The notes below the pieces were generated by a model. It was given only the letters and a program-made list of their open reading frames with translations. It did not search any database and had not been told where the DNA came from. A program made the position numbers and the translations under genes. Shown here in pieces: positions 37,625 to 46,832 of a stretch of DNA of 64,000 nt. Positions within the stretch are counted from its first letter, which is position 1. Every line of letters begins with the position of its first letter. The stretch covers positions 1,426,001 to 1,490,000 of the forward strand of contig NZ_JALPRP010000001.1 in the NCBI RefSeq assembly GCF_023195915.1, in the 5' to 3' direction. Source of the stretch: Methanoculleus sp. 7T (GTDB taxonomy: Archaea > Halobacteriota > Methanomicrobia > Methanomicrobiales > Methanoculleaceae).

Positions 37625-38224
37625 CTACCGCCCCGGCACGGCCGTAATGATGTAATGGTACGGCCCCGATTCGGCGACCGTCTTGACCTCAAGCCCGGCT
37701 TCCGCCATCAGCGCCGCCGCATACTCCGGGCTGAATTTCTTCTCGGGCGGCGGACCGAGGGGAAGGGTCTCCTTCTTCCAGTCCACGTCGACGATCACCC
37801 CGGTGGGTGCCGCCATCCTCTTTGCGTTGCCGAGCGCCCGGACCGGGTCGACGAAGTCGTGGAGGTCGATGCCGAAGAAGACGACGTCGGCGCAACCCTC
37901 GCAGAGGATGACCTCCTCGGCCATCCCGCGGTGGAGGACGACGTTCTCGAGCCCCTCGCCGAGGGCTTTCTCCTGCAGCAGGTCCAACGCTTCGGCGTCG
38001 ATATCGATCCCGCAGACGCGGCCGTGCGGCCCGACCTTCCGGGCGGCAGGAAGCGCGAAGAATCCGTCCCCGCACCCGACGTCGATGAAGATATCCCCGG
38101 GAGCAAGCCCGATCCCGTCAAGGACAGACTCGGGGTGCTGCCATAGCCGCCGCGCGGCCTCATCCCTCCGAGCGTGTCTCCGGGGGCGTAGGTGATGCAC
38201 CATGCCGATGCCGATGGTCCGCAC
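37625..38224 (-). CDS. Class I SAM-dependent methyltransferase
   Basis: The 199-residue protein has SAM motif I FIDVGCGDGFFALPAA (about 46-61) and the acidic end of strand 2 in GIDIDAEALDLL. The tail VESGPYHYII-type strand closes a Rossmann methyltransferase fold. The acceptor is not evident; small-molecule methyltransferases of the UbiE/arsenite-methyltransferase type share this pattern. The Met at codon 8 (MVHHLRPRRHARR) may be the true start. It faces the frameshifted lipoprotein gene across 33 bases. Confidence 0.85.
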   Translation of the reverse strand: MRTIGIGMVHHLRPRRHARRDEAARRLWQHPESVLDGIGLAPGDIFIDVGCGDGFFALPAARKVGPHGRVCGIDIDAEALDLLQEKALGEGLENVVLHRGMAEEVILCEGCADVVFFGIDLHDFVDPVRALGNAKRMAAPTGVIVDVDWKKETLPLGPPPEKKFSPEYAAALMAEAGLEVKTVAESGPYHYIITAVPGR

Positions 38225-38608
38225 TCCTCAATAACCTGCCGCCCTATTAGGGTACTCCCGAACCGGCGTGCGGTTAGGTAGTGCGGCCACTCTGCATAGG
38301 AGAAAAAAGGGTGGTGGAGGATTGATGAGTGAGAACGGGAGGCGAGTACGGTGGTATAGGTATACCCGGACACTGTATAGAGCGTTGGAACGTGAATGGA
38401 GGCATGTTTCGCGCAGATACCTATCCGGCTGTTCTATTTGGTACTGATCCCCCGTATCCCAAATATATTATATTCTGGGCAGCATGAAAATGCTTTTGGC
38501 CGGTACCTCTCGACATCGCCTTATCCTGCCTCGGCAGGGAGCAACCATGCACAACGGTTATATATGAACATCAGGTTCTCTGGGGAATCAGATCTGGGAG
38601 ACGAACAG
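38225..38608. other. 384-base region before the COG1361 gene
   Basis: It separates two divergent genes. TATA-like sequences are CCAAATATATTATATTC near 38459-38475 and GGTTATATATGAAC near 38556-38569; the latter is 40-53 bases before the chosen ATG. An open frame runs through the region into the gene but lacks coding likeness. Confidence 0.45.
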
Positions 38609-39880
38609 ATGATCCGGATGTCTGCGACCGCTCCTTTCGGGAGCATAAGAAGGCGTGCGATCGGGTGTATCGTCGGCGCACTCGCCCTAGCCCTGATTCT
38701 CATCCCGGCGGCGGCAGCCGCGGACGCTCCGACGGTCGTCGTCTCCAACTATACCGTCACCCCGGCCGTCCTGATGCCGGGGGACGAAGGGACGATCACG
38801 GTGGTGCTCACGAGCACGGCGTCCGCAGCCGTGGGGTCGGCACTCAACGTCCAGGTGGGCACGGGGGGTGTGAACACCTCGCAGAACACGCCGAGCAACG
38901 CCTACATCGAGAACGTGCTCCTAAACGGCGAGGGAATCGAGGTCCTGACCGGGAGTTACCAAGACATCGGCGAGCTCGGCCCCGGCCAGTCTATCCCGCT
39001 CACCTTCCGGATCCGTGCCCCCGGCGCGGAGGGCATCTACTTCCCGGAGGTCTGGGTCGGGGTGCGGGATGCGGCCGGTGTGAGATACCCCATACCGGTG
39101 AACGTCAACTCCGCATATGCCCTGATCAAGAAACCCTCGATCCGGGTGGAGAGAACCGTCCCGGCATCGGTCGACCCCGGCGACTCCTTCAACGTCACGC
39201 TCACCCTCCTCAACGAGGGCCGGGCGAGTGCAAGCGACGTCTCCGTCAAGATCAACGCAAGTTCCCATGCGATCACCCCGAAGACGTCGGAGAACTACTA
39301 CATCCCCGTACTTGAGCCCGGCGGGACGTCGGTCCTCTCAATGGCGTTCGAGACCGATACCAACGCACCGCTCGGGCTTGAACCGGTCTTTGTCACCATC
39401 GACTACCGAAACGCCGATCTCGCGGCGTTCCGGCAGGTTGAGACGATCGGCATCCCCATCGTCGGCCGCGCCGAGATGGGCGTCGCCTCCATCAGGACCG
39501 ATCCTACCCGGATCGTCGCCGGAGACCAAGTAGACCTGACGGTCAGGATAGAGAACACCGGGACGGCGGACGCAAAGTCTGTCCGGGCGACCATCGACGA
39601 CCTGGACCTCCCGGGGACGAAAGAGGCGTTTCTTGGGACGATAGAGCCCGGGAACGACGGTCCGGCGGTATTCTCCCTGCAGGCAGGCCGAGCGGGAGAG
39701 TTTCCCTACACCCTCACCATCCAGTATACCGACGACTATGGAGCGCACACAACCAAACAGGCTCTGCGGATGATCGTTGCGGAGCCGAACCCGGTCCCGG
39801 CGATCGCCGTCGCGGCAGCGGTCCTCATCATCGTTGTCGTGGCCGCATTCCTCTGGTATCGGAGACGAAAGGAGGAGTGA
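38609..39880 (+). CDS. COG1361-type surface protein of an ABC export system
   Basis: A protein of 423 residues with a signal peptide (about 18-36, IVGALALALILIPAAAAA), several CARDB-like immunoglobulin modules (NYTVTPAVLMPGDEGTITV; VERTVPASVDPGDSFNVTL; IRTDPTRIVAGDQVDLTV) and a C-terminal membrane helix AIAVAAAVLIIVVVAAFLW followed by RRRKEE. Such COG1361 proteins are regularly encoded with a MacB/FtsX-type permease and ATPase, as here. It likely forms the outer part of the complex on the cell face. The ATG at 38609 follows GGGAG; a Met four codons later is possible. Confidence 0.85.
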   Translation: MIRMSATAPFGSIRRRAIGCIVGALALALILIPAAAAADAPTVVVSNYTVTPAVLMPGDEGTITVVLTSTASAAVGSALNVQVGTGGVNTSQNTPSNAYIENVLLNGEGIEVLTGSYQDIGELGPGQSIPLTFRIRAPGAEGIYFPEVWVGVRDAAGVRYPIPVNVNSAYALIKKPSIRVERTVPASVDPGDSFNVTLTLLNEGRASASDVSVKINASSHAITPKTSENYYIPVLEPGGTSVLSMAFETDTNAPLGLEPVFVTIDYRNADLAAFRQVETIGIPIVGRAEMGVASIRTDPTRIVAGDQVDLTVRIENTGTADAKSVRATIDDLDLPGTKEAFLGTIEPGNDGPAVFSLQAGRAGEFPYTLTIQYTDDYGAHTTKQALRMIVAEPNPVPAIAVAAAVLIIVVVAAFLWYRRRKEE

Positions 39881-39886
39881 CTACCT

Positions 39887-41089
39887 GTGTTTGCAGGCCT
39901 CGGGGTCTCTGCGTTCCTAGCGTGGAAGTCCATAGAGCGCGGGAGTAAAGGGACGCTCGCCCTCACCATCATGATCGTCGCCCTTATCTTCGTGAACTTG
40001 GTCTTCCTCCCCTCCATCATCTCCGGGGTCGTCAAGACCTTCGACGACCAGTCGATCAACTTTGACTTCGGAAACCTGGTCATCGAGCCCCGGGAAGGGA
40101 GCCAGTACATCGACAACGTGACCGGCCTCCAGAAGAAAGTCGAGCGGATCCCCGGGATCACCGGCACATCTCCCCGGATAGCCGCCGGAGTGACCTACTT
40201 CTACCGGGGCCGCAACGCCGCAAGCACGCTCTACGGCATAACCCCCGAGGATGAGCGGTCGGTCACCAAGATCGCCGACTACATGACCGAAGGCGAGTTC
40301 CTCTCGAACGGGGATACCGACGCCATCATCATGGGCACGACCCTCGCGGGGCAGGAGGGCGAGGAGGCGGGCGGCCTCCCCTCCCTTCAGGGGGTCGTGG
40401 TCGGCGACTCGGTGGAGGTCGCCTACCCGAACGGCGAGACGCGGACCTACCGCGTGAAAGGGATCTACGAGACCCAGTCTTTCGGCGTCGATACGGCAGC
40501 CTTTGTCACCAGTCGGGAGATGAGCGGGGTGCTGGGGCTCCGCGACCAGACCTCTACGGTCCTCGTGAAGACCGAGGTCGACGGCAGGGAAGAGGAGTAC
40601 AAGAAGGAACTCCTCTCCTACGGTATCCAAGAAGAGATCCGGACGTTTCGAGAGAAAGCGGGGGGTTTCGTCGACCAGGCAATCCAGAGTTTCAACATCA
40701 TCAACAGCATCTCGACGCTCGTCAGCCTGATCATCGCCGTCGTGGTGGTCTTCATCGTGATCTTCATCAACACCGTGAACCGGCGGCGGCAGATCGGGAT
40801 CTTAAAGGCGATCGGCATCGACCAGCAGATCATCATCAACTCCTACGTCCTCCAGGTCCTCTTCATCACCGCCGTCGGGGTGCTGGCCGGGATGGCGCTC
40901 GCGGCCGCCGTGACGACCTACCTGACCGCCTACCCGCTCGTCTTCCCGGGCGGTCCGGTCTACCCGGTCGTGGAAGCCTCCGCCATCCTCCGGAGCATTG
41001 CAAGCCTCTTTGCGGTCTCGGTGGTAGCGGGCTACGTTCCTGCGTGGCAGATCGTCCGGGAGGATATCCTCTCCGCAATCAGGGGATGA
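39887..41089 (+). CDS. ABC transporter permease, FtsX/MacB type
   Basis: The 400-residue protein starts at a GTG 7 bases after the preceding stop. It has the MacB plan: one N-terminal membrane helix (about 22-45), a large extracellular domain (about 50-260, with TYFYRGRNAASTLYGITPED), and three C-terminal helices in the FtsX domain (about 270-300, 320-345, 370-392; NTVNRRRQIGILKAIG is the conserved coupling loop). The family acts in lipoprotein handling, efflux or signal transmission rather than import. It probably works as a dimer with the ATPase encoded next. Confidence 0.9.
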   Translation: MFAGLGVSAFLAWKSIERGSKGTLALTIMIVALIFVNLVFLPSIISGVVKTFDDQSINFDFGNLVIEPREGSQYIDNVTGLQKKVERIPGITGTSPRIAAGVTYFYRGRNAASTLYGITPEDERSVTKIADYMTEGEFLSNGDTDAIIMGTTLAGQEGEEAGGLPSLQGVVVGDSVEVAYPNGETRTYRVKGIYETQSFGVDTAAFVTSREMSGVLGLRDQTSTVLVKTEVDGREEEYKKELLSYGIQEEIRTFREKAGGFVDQAIQSFNIINSISTLVSLIIAVVVVFIVIFINTVNRRRQIGILKAIGIDQQIIINSYVLQVLFITAVGVLAGMALAAAVTTYLTAYPLVFPGGPVYPVVEASAILRSIASLFAVSVVAGYVPAWQIVREDILSAIRG

Positions 41090-41092
41090 AAC

Positions 41093-41809
41093 ATGATCGT
41101 CGCAGAGAACCTCATGAGGGTCTACGCCATGGGCAAGGTGGAGGTCCGCGCCCTCGCCGGCGTCTCGCTTGAGGTCGCCAAGGGGGAGTTCGTCGGGATT
41201 ATGGGGGCGAGCGGCAGCGGGAAGTCGACGCTCCTGCATATCCTCGGGCTCCTCGACCGCCCCACCTCCGGCAGGGTCAGGATCGACGGGACCGACGTCC
41301 TTGCCCTCTCCGACCACCAGCGGACCCTCTTCCGGCTGAACCGGCTCGGCTATGTCTTTCAGGACTATGCCCTCATCGGCGAACTCACAGCACGGGAGAA
41401 CGTCTACTTGACGTCGCTTGTCAGGGGGGCTCCAAAGGAGGAGTACCTCAGGAGGAGTGCCGAGATCCTCGAGCGGGTCGGCCTCGGCGACCGGATGGAC
41501 CACCGGCAGAGCGAACTCTCGGGCGGGGAGCAGCAACGGGTGGCGATCGCGCGTGCGCTCGTGAACAACCCGAGCATCCTGCTCGCCGACGAGCCCTGTG
41601 CCAACCTGGACAGCCAGACATCGAGGAGCATCCTCGACCTCTTTGCCCGACTCAATGAAGACCTGAACCAGACGATCGTGATGGTCTCGCACGAAGAGTG
41701 GCATAAGGAGTACTTCTGCCGGGTCGTCACCCTGCGGGACGGGCTGATCGGCGATATGGAGGCGTGCAGGAGGAGGCCGGGCTCGGGGAACAGTAGGGAG
41801 ACCCCGTGA
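41093..41809 (+). CDS. ABC transporter ATPase, LolD/MacB type
   Basis: This 238-residue ATPase has Walker A GASGSGKSTLLHILG (about 38-52), the signature LSGGEQQRVAIARAL (about 139-153) and Walker B ILLADEPCANLD. LNRLGYVFQDYALIGELT (Q-loop) is like LolD/MacB ATPases. It begins 3 bases after the permease and powers the COG1361/permease complex. The C-terminal 20 residues are Arg/Gly-rich and probably unstructured. Confidence 0.93.
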   Translation: MIVAENLMRVYAMGKVEVRALAGVSLEVAKGEFVGIMGASGSGKSTLLHILGLLDRPTSGRVRIDGTDVLALSDHQRTLFRLNRLGYVFQDYALIGELTARENVYLTSLVRGAPKEEYLRRSAEILERVGLGDRMDHRQSELSGGEQQRVAIARALVNNPSILLADEPCANLDSQTSRSILDLFARLNEDLNQTIVMVSHEEWHKEYFCRVVTLRDGLIGDMEACRRRPGSGNSRETP

Positions 41810-41974
41810 GCAGGCCCGCGGTGCGTTTGTCTTTCCGGCCCGTATCGGTGCGACGGTCGTCGGAACGGCTGTGTCTGCAAGCGGCTTGGGATCAGTTTGA
41901 GGCGTTATCTGGGGAAAGTACGGCAGCCACATTTTTATATCATATTGGATATACCCGTCCGGCCGGTGAGATCT

Positions 41975-42151
41975 ATGCAGGAAGTCAAGACATTCAGGTG
42001 CAAGGACCTCGGCCTTGCGTGCGAATTCGAGGAGAAGGCGGAGAGCGAGAACGAGCTGATGAAGCGTATCGAGGGGCATGTCCAGACCGCCCACCAGATG
42101 AACCCGGAACAGCCCGAAGTCCGGGAGAAACTCCTCAAGGCGGTGAAGTGA
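41975..42151 (+). CDS. DUF1059 small protein
   Basis: A 58-residue protein: MQEVKTFRCKDLGLACEFE, then a helical part with EGHVQTAHQMNPEQPEVREKL. This is the DUF1059 pattern (Cys in the C-x-D-x-G-x2-C loop, and AH-x-MNP-like C-terminal half). Function is unknown. The ATG at 41975 follows GGTGAG, and the TATA-like TTTTTATAT at 41932-41940 predicts a leader of about 10 bases. Confidence 0.85.
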   Translation: MQEVKTFRCKDLGLACEFEEKAESENELMKRIEGHVQTAHQMNPEQPEVREKLLKAVK

Positions 42152-42415
42152 GGGGCGGCGGCCCCTCGTGACTCTTTTTTGTTTCGGCGCCGAGGGACGG
42201 CCTCTCGAAGACCGCGAGTCATCTCACGCTCGGTCCGTTGCGCACTCCCGTTAAGCGATTCCGGGTGAGTTGCGGCGGACGGGACATCTTAAAGTAAAGA
42301 TGATCAGGGATCTTCGCGCCTTCGCGTGAGGCAGCCGCGGATACTGACGGACCCGGCCGTGAGCTGCCTTTATGTCTCCCGGCGGTATATTCGGTCCATC
42401 ATGCGAGGGGAGAAG

Positions 42416-42619
42416 ATGGAGACGACGACCCAGTGGCTGGTAACGCTGACGTTCCGGGTGACGGTAAGCGGTGTCCGGTCGAAAGACGACTCTGTGGCTG
42501 CAGGTCTTGAGCAACTGAAGCAGAGTCTGAACAGAGGAGAGGACGTCCCGATGGAGGCGAATGTCCGAAGGATCACGAACCTCGTCGAGGAGGAGCCGAT
42601 CTTCGGCGTGAAGTGGTGA
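42416..42619 (+). CDS. Small conserved-looking protein of unknown function
   Basis: A 67-residue protein starting METTTQWLVTLTFRV and ending EEEPIFGVKW. It is predicted to form one beta-rich half and one helix (SVAAGLEQLKQSLNRG). The ATG at 42416 is preferred because GAGGGGA lies 5 bases upstream; an earlier ATG at 42401 has no such site. It sits just before the 2H phosphoesterase gene, but no shared function is evident. Confidence 0.55.
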   Translation: METTTQWLVTLTFRVTVSGVRSKDDSVAAGLEQLKQSLNRGEDVPMEANVRRITNLVEEEPIFGVKW

Positions 42620-42682
42620 TCGGGGTCCGGCGTGGATCGGCCGGGAAAACACTTTTCTACCCCTACCGCCTTGATCGGCCCC

Positions 42683-43345
42683 ATGCACGAACTTCCCGAT
42701 ACGGTTGCCGTCGACGTCGTCCTTTTGCCCCCCGGACCGATCATGGACCTCGCGATCGGCGCGAATCGGACCCTGCTCGCCGGCAACCCGGGCGGTGGGA
42801 TACGCCTCGATAACGAGGGCTGCCTTCCGCACATCTCGGTCGCCATGTTCCCTGCGAAGCGTGAGGATCTCCCGGCGATAACCGCAAATGTCGACCGGGT
42901 TGCCCGACGTTGCTCTCCCATGGCCCTAACCATCGACGCCGTCGCAAAGCACCGAGTAAACACTGGAGAGACCGTCTCCGTCTTTCACATCCTGCGGCCG
43001 GAGATCATCCAACTCTTCCACAAAACAATCATGAACGCCGTAAAGCCCTACCAAGCACCTCCGGCCGGGCCCGAGATGTTCGCGGGCGAGGCGTCCGCAG
43101 CATCGGTCGACTGCCTCCTACGGTTCCCGAAGACCTCCGCTTATGAACGTTACTCTCCGCACATCACGCTCGGGTTCGGCGACCTTCCCGAGTTAATCCC
43201 CGGGATCGACTTCCCCATCCGGTTCGAGGCGACGAAGGCCGCCGTCTGCCGTCTGGGCAACCATTGCACCTGCCGGAGGATCCTTGCCGAGTTCGACCTC
43301 GGAGCCGGCGTACTCGCCGGCCACGGCAGGACGGTTCGCCGTTAG
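42683..43345 (+). CDS. 2H phosphoesterase / 2'-5' RNA ligase-like protein
   Basis: The 220-residue protein has two histidine motifs in the expected order, CLPHISVAMF (about 51-60) and YSPHITLGFG (about 172-181), each of the form H-x-[ST], which together build the active site of 2H phosphoesterases. Family members open cyclic nucleotides or RNA 2',3'-cyclic phosphates. CRLGNHCTCRRIL near the end adds three Cys that are not part of the family core. The start follows CGGCCCC; the open frame extends further upstream without support. Confidence 0.8.
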   Translation: MHELPDTVAVDVVLLPPGPIMDLAIGANRTLLAGNPGGGIRLDNEGCLPHISVAMFPAKREDLPAITANVDRVARRCSPMALTIDAVAKHRVNTGETVSVFHILRPEIIQLFHKTIMNAVKPYQAPPAGPEMFAGEASAASVDCLLRFPKTSAYERYSPHITLGFGDLPELIPGIDFPIRFEATKAAVCRLGNHCTCRRILAEFDLGAGVLAGHGRTVRR

Positions 43346-43354
43346 GCCTGCGCG

Positions 43355-43747
43355 CTACAGAAGCAGCCCTTTCACGTACTGCTTCACGCAGTGAACGCAC
43401 CCGGAGCAGCGGTCGATCGTTCCGGTCTCCAGGACTTCGACCACAGGTGGCTCCGTCCGTATCCGGCGGGCGAGTTCCTCTTGCTCCGCCGCTATCCGGA
43501 GGAAGGCCGCAAGCGGCATGAACGGCCTGGCCTGCACCGGGACGATCTGAAAATCCGCATAATCCGCACCAAGCGTCGAGTTTCGGGCGAGGTCTTCGTC
43601 GAAGTAGAGGATGACCTCAAACCCGTGGCGTTCCTGCAGATCCTTTAAGCGGTTGAGCGGGAGCCGCATCCCCGCCGCGAGGCCGATCGACTCGAACTCC
43701 TCCGGTGTTCCGGGGGAGAAACTTGTTGTATTCGATGCTTCCGTCAC
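43355..43747 (-). CDS. Hypothetical methanogen protein with C-terminal CxxC
   Basis: A protein of 130 residues not recognised by me. It has an alpha/beta N-terminal part (LNRLKDLQERHGFEVILYFD) and a helical middle, and ends with CSGCVHCVKQYVKGLLL, where three Cys within seven residues could bind zinc or an Fe-S cluster or form a redox pair. It converges with the 2H phosphoesterase gene at a distance of 9 bases. Composition is normal for the region. Confidence 0.6.
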   Translation of the reverse strand: MTEASNTTSFSPGTPEEFESIGLAAGMRLPLNRLKDLQERHGFEVILYFDEDLARNSTLGADYADFQIVPVQARPFMPLAAFLRIAAEQEELARRIRTEPPVVEVLETGTIDRCSGCVHCVKQYVKGLLL

Positions 43748-44097
43748 GGTATCACTCAGAGGAAATGATTTGGCGGATGGTGACTTCTTTTCTCCGGCGG
43801 AAGAGCGCGACGAATGGGCGGTCAGGGGCTATGTGGGAAAAATATTTCTCTTTCCTCAAAAACTGAACAAAATTCCACTATTTTTACATAAACTCATAAT
43901 TAATAATCTCAAATTGATAGGAATATTTATCAGGCAGAATTGGAATACATCAGATACTTCCCAAAGCATCGTGAATACGCAAAATTTGCCTAAATCCGGG
44001 TTATTTAGGCAAGAGGGGTGCAGTATGGCCGATGTTTGGAGAAGTAAGGCCCGGATCTGCCTGCAACACGGGGTCCGGCGATCGAGGATGAGAAGAC
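43748..44097. other. 350-base AT-rich region before the chemoreceptor gene
   Basis: From about 43840 to 44000 the sequence is far more AT-rich than its surroundings. TATTTAT at 43924-43930 is the best TATA box; it predicts a leader near 145 bases that contains a perfect inverted repeat, listed separately. A short ATG frame at 44024-44147 reads into the receptor gene in another frame and has no family likeness. Confidence 0.5.
43986..44012 (+). promoter_or_regulatory. Perfect 10-bp inverted repeat in the chemoreceptor leader
   Basis: TTGCCTAAAT (43986-43995) and ATTTAGGCAA (44003-44012) pair perfectly around a 7-base loop. It lies 86-112 bases before the ATG. As DNA it could be an operator; as RNA it would be a stable hairpin in the 5' leader. 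Confidence 0.5.
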
Positions 44098-45714
44098 ATG
44101 ACCAGCACCACACCATCATCAGGAAACTCGGCAGAGCATGCCGGTAAATCCGCGGAAGAACTCACACGGTTCCGGCTCCTCGCCCAGGGGCTCGATTCGG
44201 TCGAGCTGCCCATGCACCTGATCGATACCGACTACACGATTGTCTACATAAACCAAGCGGCCGCAAACCTCCTCCGGATGAGGAAGGAGGATGCCGTTGG
44301 GAAGCGGTGTTACGACCTCTATCGGACCGGAAACTGCAGAACCGCCCAATGCCCGTGCAGGGTCGCAATGGAGCGGCACACTGTTTACCGTTGCGACAAT
44401 GCCTGCGGAGATGCGATCATCGACTGTACCGGCGCGCCGCTGACCGACGGGCAAGGAAGGGTCGTGGGTGCGATCGAGTACTTCCCCGACGTGACCGAGA
44501 AGAGGCGGGCGGTTGCCGATATCCTCCGTGTGGCCGGGGAGGCACGGGAGGGGAACCTGCTGGCTCGGACAGAAACAGAGCGGTACACGGGAGACATCCG
44601 GGAACTTGCCGAAGGGGTGAACGGGATCATCGAAGCGGTGGTGGAGCCGCTCGAAGAGGCGATGAGGCTTGCGGATGCCTACGCCTCTGGAAACTACGTC
44701 GTTCGGTTCAGCGAAAAAATCTATGCCGCCGGTGAATTCCAAAAGTTCAAAGAGGCGCTGAACCACATCGGAACCTCCTCATCGGCGACCGTCGTCAACC
44801 TCAACAGCGCTATCGCCCAGCTGGAGGCCGGGACGGCGGAGATGGGCAAAGGCTCGGATGAGATCGCGAAGGCGTCGGAGCAGGTGGCTCTGACGAGCCA
44901 GCGTTGCGCAGACCTCTCAAAGCAGGTCCTCCAACAGATCGAGAGCGTCGACCGCCAGATCGCCGACCTCTCCGCGTCCAACGAGGAGGTGGCGAGCACC
45001 GCGCAGGATGTCCTTGAACGGTCAAGTAAGGCTGCAGCCCGGGGTAAGGAGGCACAGAACCTCGGGAACGCAGCCAACCGGAAGATGGTCGACGTCGAGA
45101 AGATCGCAGAGCGGAGCGTCGTGGAGATCGAGCAGCTCAATACTCAGATCCGTGAGATCGACAAGATCGTCAAGATTATCAACGACGTCGCGAGCCAGAT
45201 CAACCTCCTTGCGCTCAACGCCGCGATCGAGGCCGCCCGGGCCGGGGAGCACGGTCGTGGGTTCGCGGTCGTAGCCGGCGAAGTCAGGAACCTTGCCGGC
45301 GAGGCAAAGAGCGCGACCCGTCACATCGAGCAGGTCATCGACGCGGTCCAGGTCAGCAGCGAGAGGACGGCGGCTTCGATAAAGTCGGCGAACAGCGAGA
45401 TCGATTCCGGCGTCGAGAGCGTGAACCAGACGATCGAGGCCTTAAACGAGATCATCGCCGAGACCGGGGCCGTCACCCGGAGCATCGCAGAGATAGCAAA
45501 GGCGACGGAAGATCAGGCAAACGTCGCCAACCACGTAGTGCAGGCCATGAGCGAGGGGACCCGGTTGACCAAGGAGACCCAGGCACAGGTGGAGAGCCTC
45601 GCAGCCCTCGCAGAGGAGACCAGCGCCTCCACCGAGGAGATCGGCAGCGCCACCCATGAACTCAACGCCATGGCGGTGCGCCTCAAAGCGACCACGAAGA
45701 ACATCAAGGTCTGA
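44098..45714 (+). CDS. Soluble methyl-accepting chemotaxis protein with Cys-rich PAS domain
   Basis: A 538-residue receptor without membrane helices. A PAS domain spans about 25-145 and holds seven Cys (71, 80, 85, 87, 99, 103, 110), including CRTAQCPC, which could bind a metal, cluster or heme, or sense redox state. A linker ([16 protein letters not shown]) follows, and the signalling tip is canonical: [20 protein letters not shown] followed by [15 protein letters not shown]. It should couple to CheW, encoded 16 bases downstream, and to CheA elsewhere. It probably senses an internal cue such as energy or redox state. No pentapeptide tether is visible. Confidence 0.93.
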   Translation: MTSTTPSSGNSAEHAGKSAEELTRFRLLAQGLDSVELPMHLIDTDYTIVYINQAAANLLRMRKEDAVGKRCYDLYRTGNCRTAQCPCRVAMERHTVYRCDNACGDAIIDCTGAPLTDGQGRVVGAIEYFPDVTEKRRAVADILRVAGEAREGNLLARTETERYTGDIRELAEGVNGIIEAVVEPLEEAMRLADAYASGNYVVRFSEKIYAAGEFQKFKEALNHIGTSSSATVVNLNSAIAQLEAGTAEMGKGSDEIAKASEQVALTSQRCADLSKQVLQQIESVDRQIADLSASNEEVASTAQDVLERSSKAAARGKEAQNLGNAANRKMVDVEKIAERSVVEIEQLNTQIREIDKIVKIINDVASQINLLALNAAIEAARAGEHGRGFAVVAGEVRNLAGEAKSATRHIEQVIDAVQVSSERTAASIKSANSEIDSGVESVNQTIEALNEIIAETGAVTRSIAEIAKATEDQANVANHVVQAMSEGTRLTKETQAQVESLAALAEETSASTEEIGSATHELNAMAVRLKATTKNIKV

Positions 45715-45730
45715 TTTCGGGGGGAGAGCG

Positions 45731-46216
45731 ATGGCAGCGACTGTTGACGTGGTGGAGTTTGAGATACAGAACTCCCTTTACGCCCTCGATATCGGCGTTG
45801 CAAGAGAGATCGTCGAGATGATGCCGGTCACTTCGATTCCCCGATCTCCCCCGTACCTTGCCGGTATCATCAACCTGCGGGGGGAACTCACGAACATCAT
45901 CAACCTTGCAGACCTCCTCAACCCGACGTCGTCCGGGAGCGTCTCCGGGAGCCAGAAGATCATCGTTTTGGTCCCGGAGGCGGCAGGAGGCTCAAACATC
46001 GGCATCATCGTGGACGAGGTCCATAGCGTCATCAAGGTCTCGGAAGAGGATACCGAGACCATGGACGGGTCGATCTCGAGCGCGGCCTACATCAAGGGCA
46101 TCATCAAACTCGGTCGCGTCGAGGGGGCCAAGCAGGCGGGAAAGGACTTGGTTATCTGGATCGATCTCCCGAAACTCCTCGGCGACCTTGTCACCCGCGG
46201 CCGTGGGGCGGCATGA
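45731..46216 (+). CDS. cheW: Chemotaxis adaptor CheW
   Basis: CheW links receptors to the CheA kinase. The 161-residue protein has the two SH3-like subdomains; LDIGVAREIVEMMPVTSIPR and YLAGIINLRGELTNIINLADL (about 45-65) are family signatures, and GIIVDEVHSVIKVSEEDTE is the second conserved block. The ATG at 45731 follows GGGGAGAGCG. It is probably co-transcribed with the receptor. No cheA, cheY or archaellum genes are in the window. Confidence 0.94.
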   Translation: MAATVDVVEFEIQNSLYALDIGVAREIVEMMPVTSIPRSPPYLAGIINLRGELTNIINLADLLNPTSSGSVSGSQKIIVLVPEAAGGSNIGIIVDEVHSVIKVSEEDTETMDGSISSAAYIKGIIKLGRVEGAKQAGKDLVIWIDLPKLLGDLVTRGRGAA

Positions 46217-46361
46217 CTCTCATATCTTTTTATAAATCCACATCTTTGTGGGCAAACATGAATTATATCGGATAATATTCCGAAGAAATCCATTTTTCAA
46301 TATTTAAACAAAAATCAAAGAACCAATAAATATTTATTTAGATCTGGAAAATTAATTATCC
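46217..46361 (+). promoter_or_regulatory. AT-rich promoter region of the antiporter operon
   Basis: After a small CCAC...GTGG hairpin and T-run that may end cheW, AATAAATATTTATT (46325-46338, a perfect palindrome) lies 24-37 bases before the next ATG, the right place for a TATA box of a leaderless transcript. Confidence 0.5.
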
Positions 46362-46832
46362 ATGCCTCTTCGCTCCCAAGACCTCCCCGGCATCGGAATA
46401 AAATACGAATTCGAATCGGAGGCGGGAGATACCATCGCCGTCATCTGGAGGGCATCGGGAAGCGTACAGGTCTACCTGCTTGCAAAGGACTTTCCGGTGG
46501 CCTGCATCGCCGACCTCTCGGCGGCTGAGGCCCAGAGGCTCGGGAGCATCCTTTCCGGAGCACCCGTGAGGCCGGCGAAGGAAGGGGTAGAGATCACCTT
46601 CTCTACGCTCACGGACCTGCGTATAGGCATTCGCACCTGCACCGTCGGGAGACACCTTGCCGGAAGATGCATCGGAGACCTGCCGGTCGGCGTCACCGTC
46701 ATCGCAATCTCCCGAGACGGGAAGAATACCGCGAACCCCCCACCGAGCATGGTTCTTTTTGAAGGCGATCTGACCGTCGCCGTCGGCGAGAGCGGTCTGC
46801 TGGATACATTCGAGGAGGAGATCCGGAGATAA
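46362..46832 (+). CDS. KhtT-like regulatory subunit of a K+/H+ antiporter
   Basis: The protein of 156 residues has an N-terminal domain starting DLPGIGIKYEFES, with ADLSAAEAQRLGSILSG, as in KhtT/YhaT, and a C-terminal RCK_C (TrkA-C) domain with GRHLAGRCIGDLPVGVTVIAI (about 100-120) and FEGDLTVAVGESGLL. In Bacillus KhtT gates the partner antiporter in response to cyclic-di-AMP and pH; the ligand here is unknown. Its stop overlaps the antiporter start by one base, so the two are coupled. Confidence 0.85.
   Translation: MPLRSQDLPGIGIKYEFESEAGDTIAVIWRASGSVQVYLLAKDFPVACIADLSAAEAQRLGSILSGAPVRPAKEGVEITFSTLTDLRIGIRTCTVGRHLAGRCIGDLPVGVTVIAISRDGKNTANPPPSMVLFEGDLTVAVGESGLLDTFEEEIRR

Noticed and set aside
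40802-42094. 430-codon open frame opposite the ABC permease/ATPase
   Set aside because: It runs across two real genes and an intergenic region and shows no family likeness.
44024-44147. 40-codon ATG frame with a good ribosome-binding site overlapping the receptor start
   Set aside because: Possible leader peptide, but the sequence is Arg/His-rich with no conserved pattern, and it overlaps the true gene in another frame; not enough to call.
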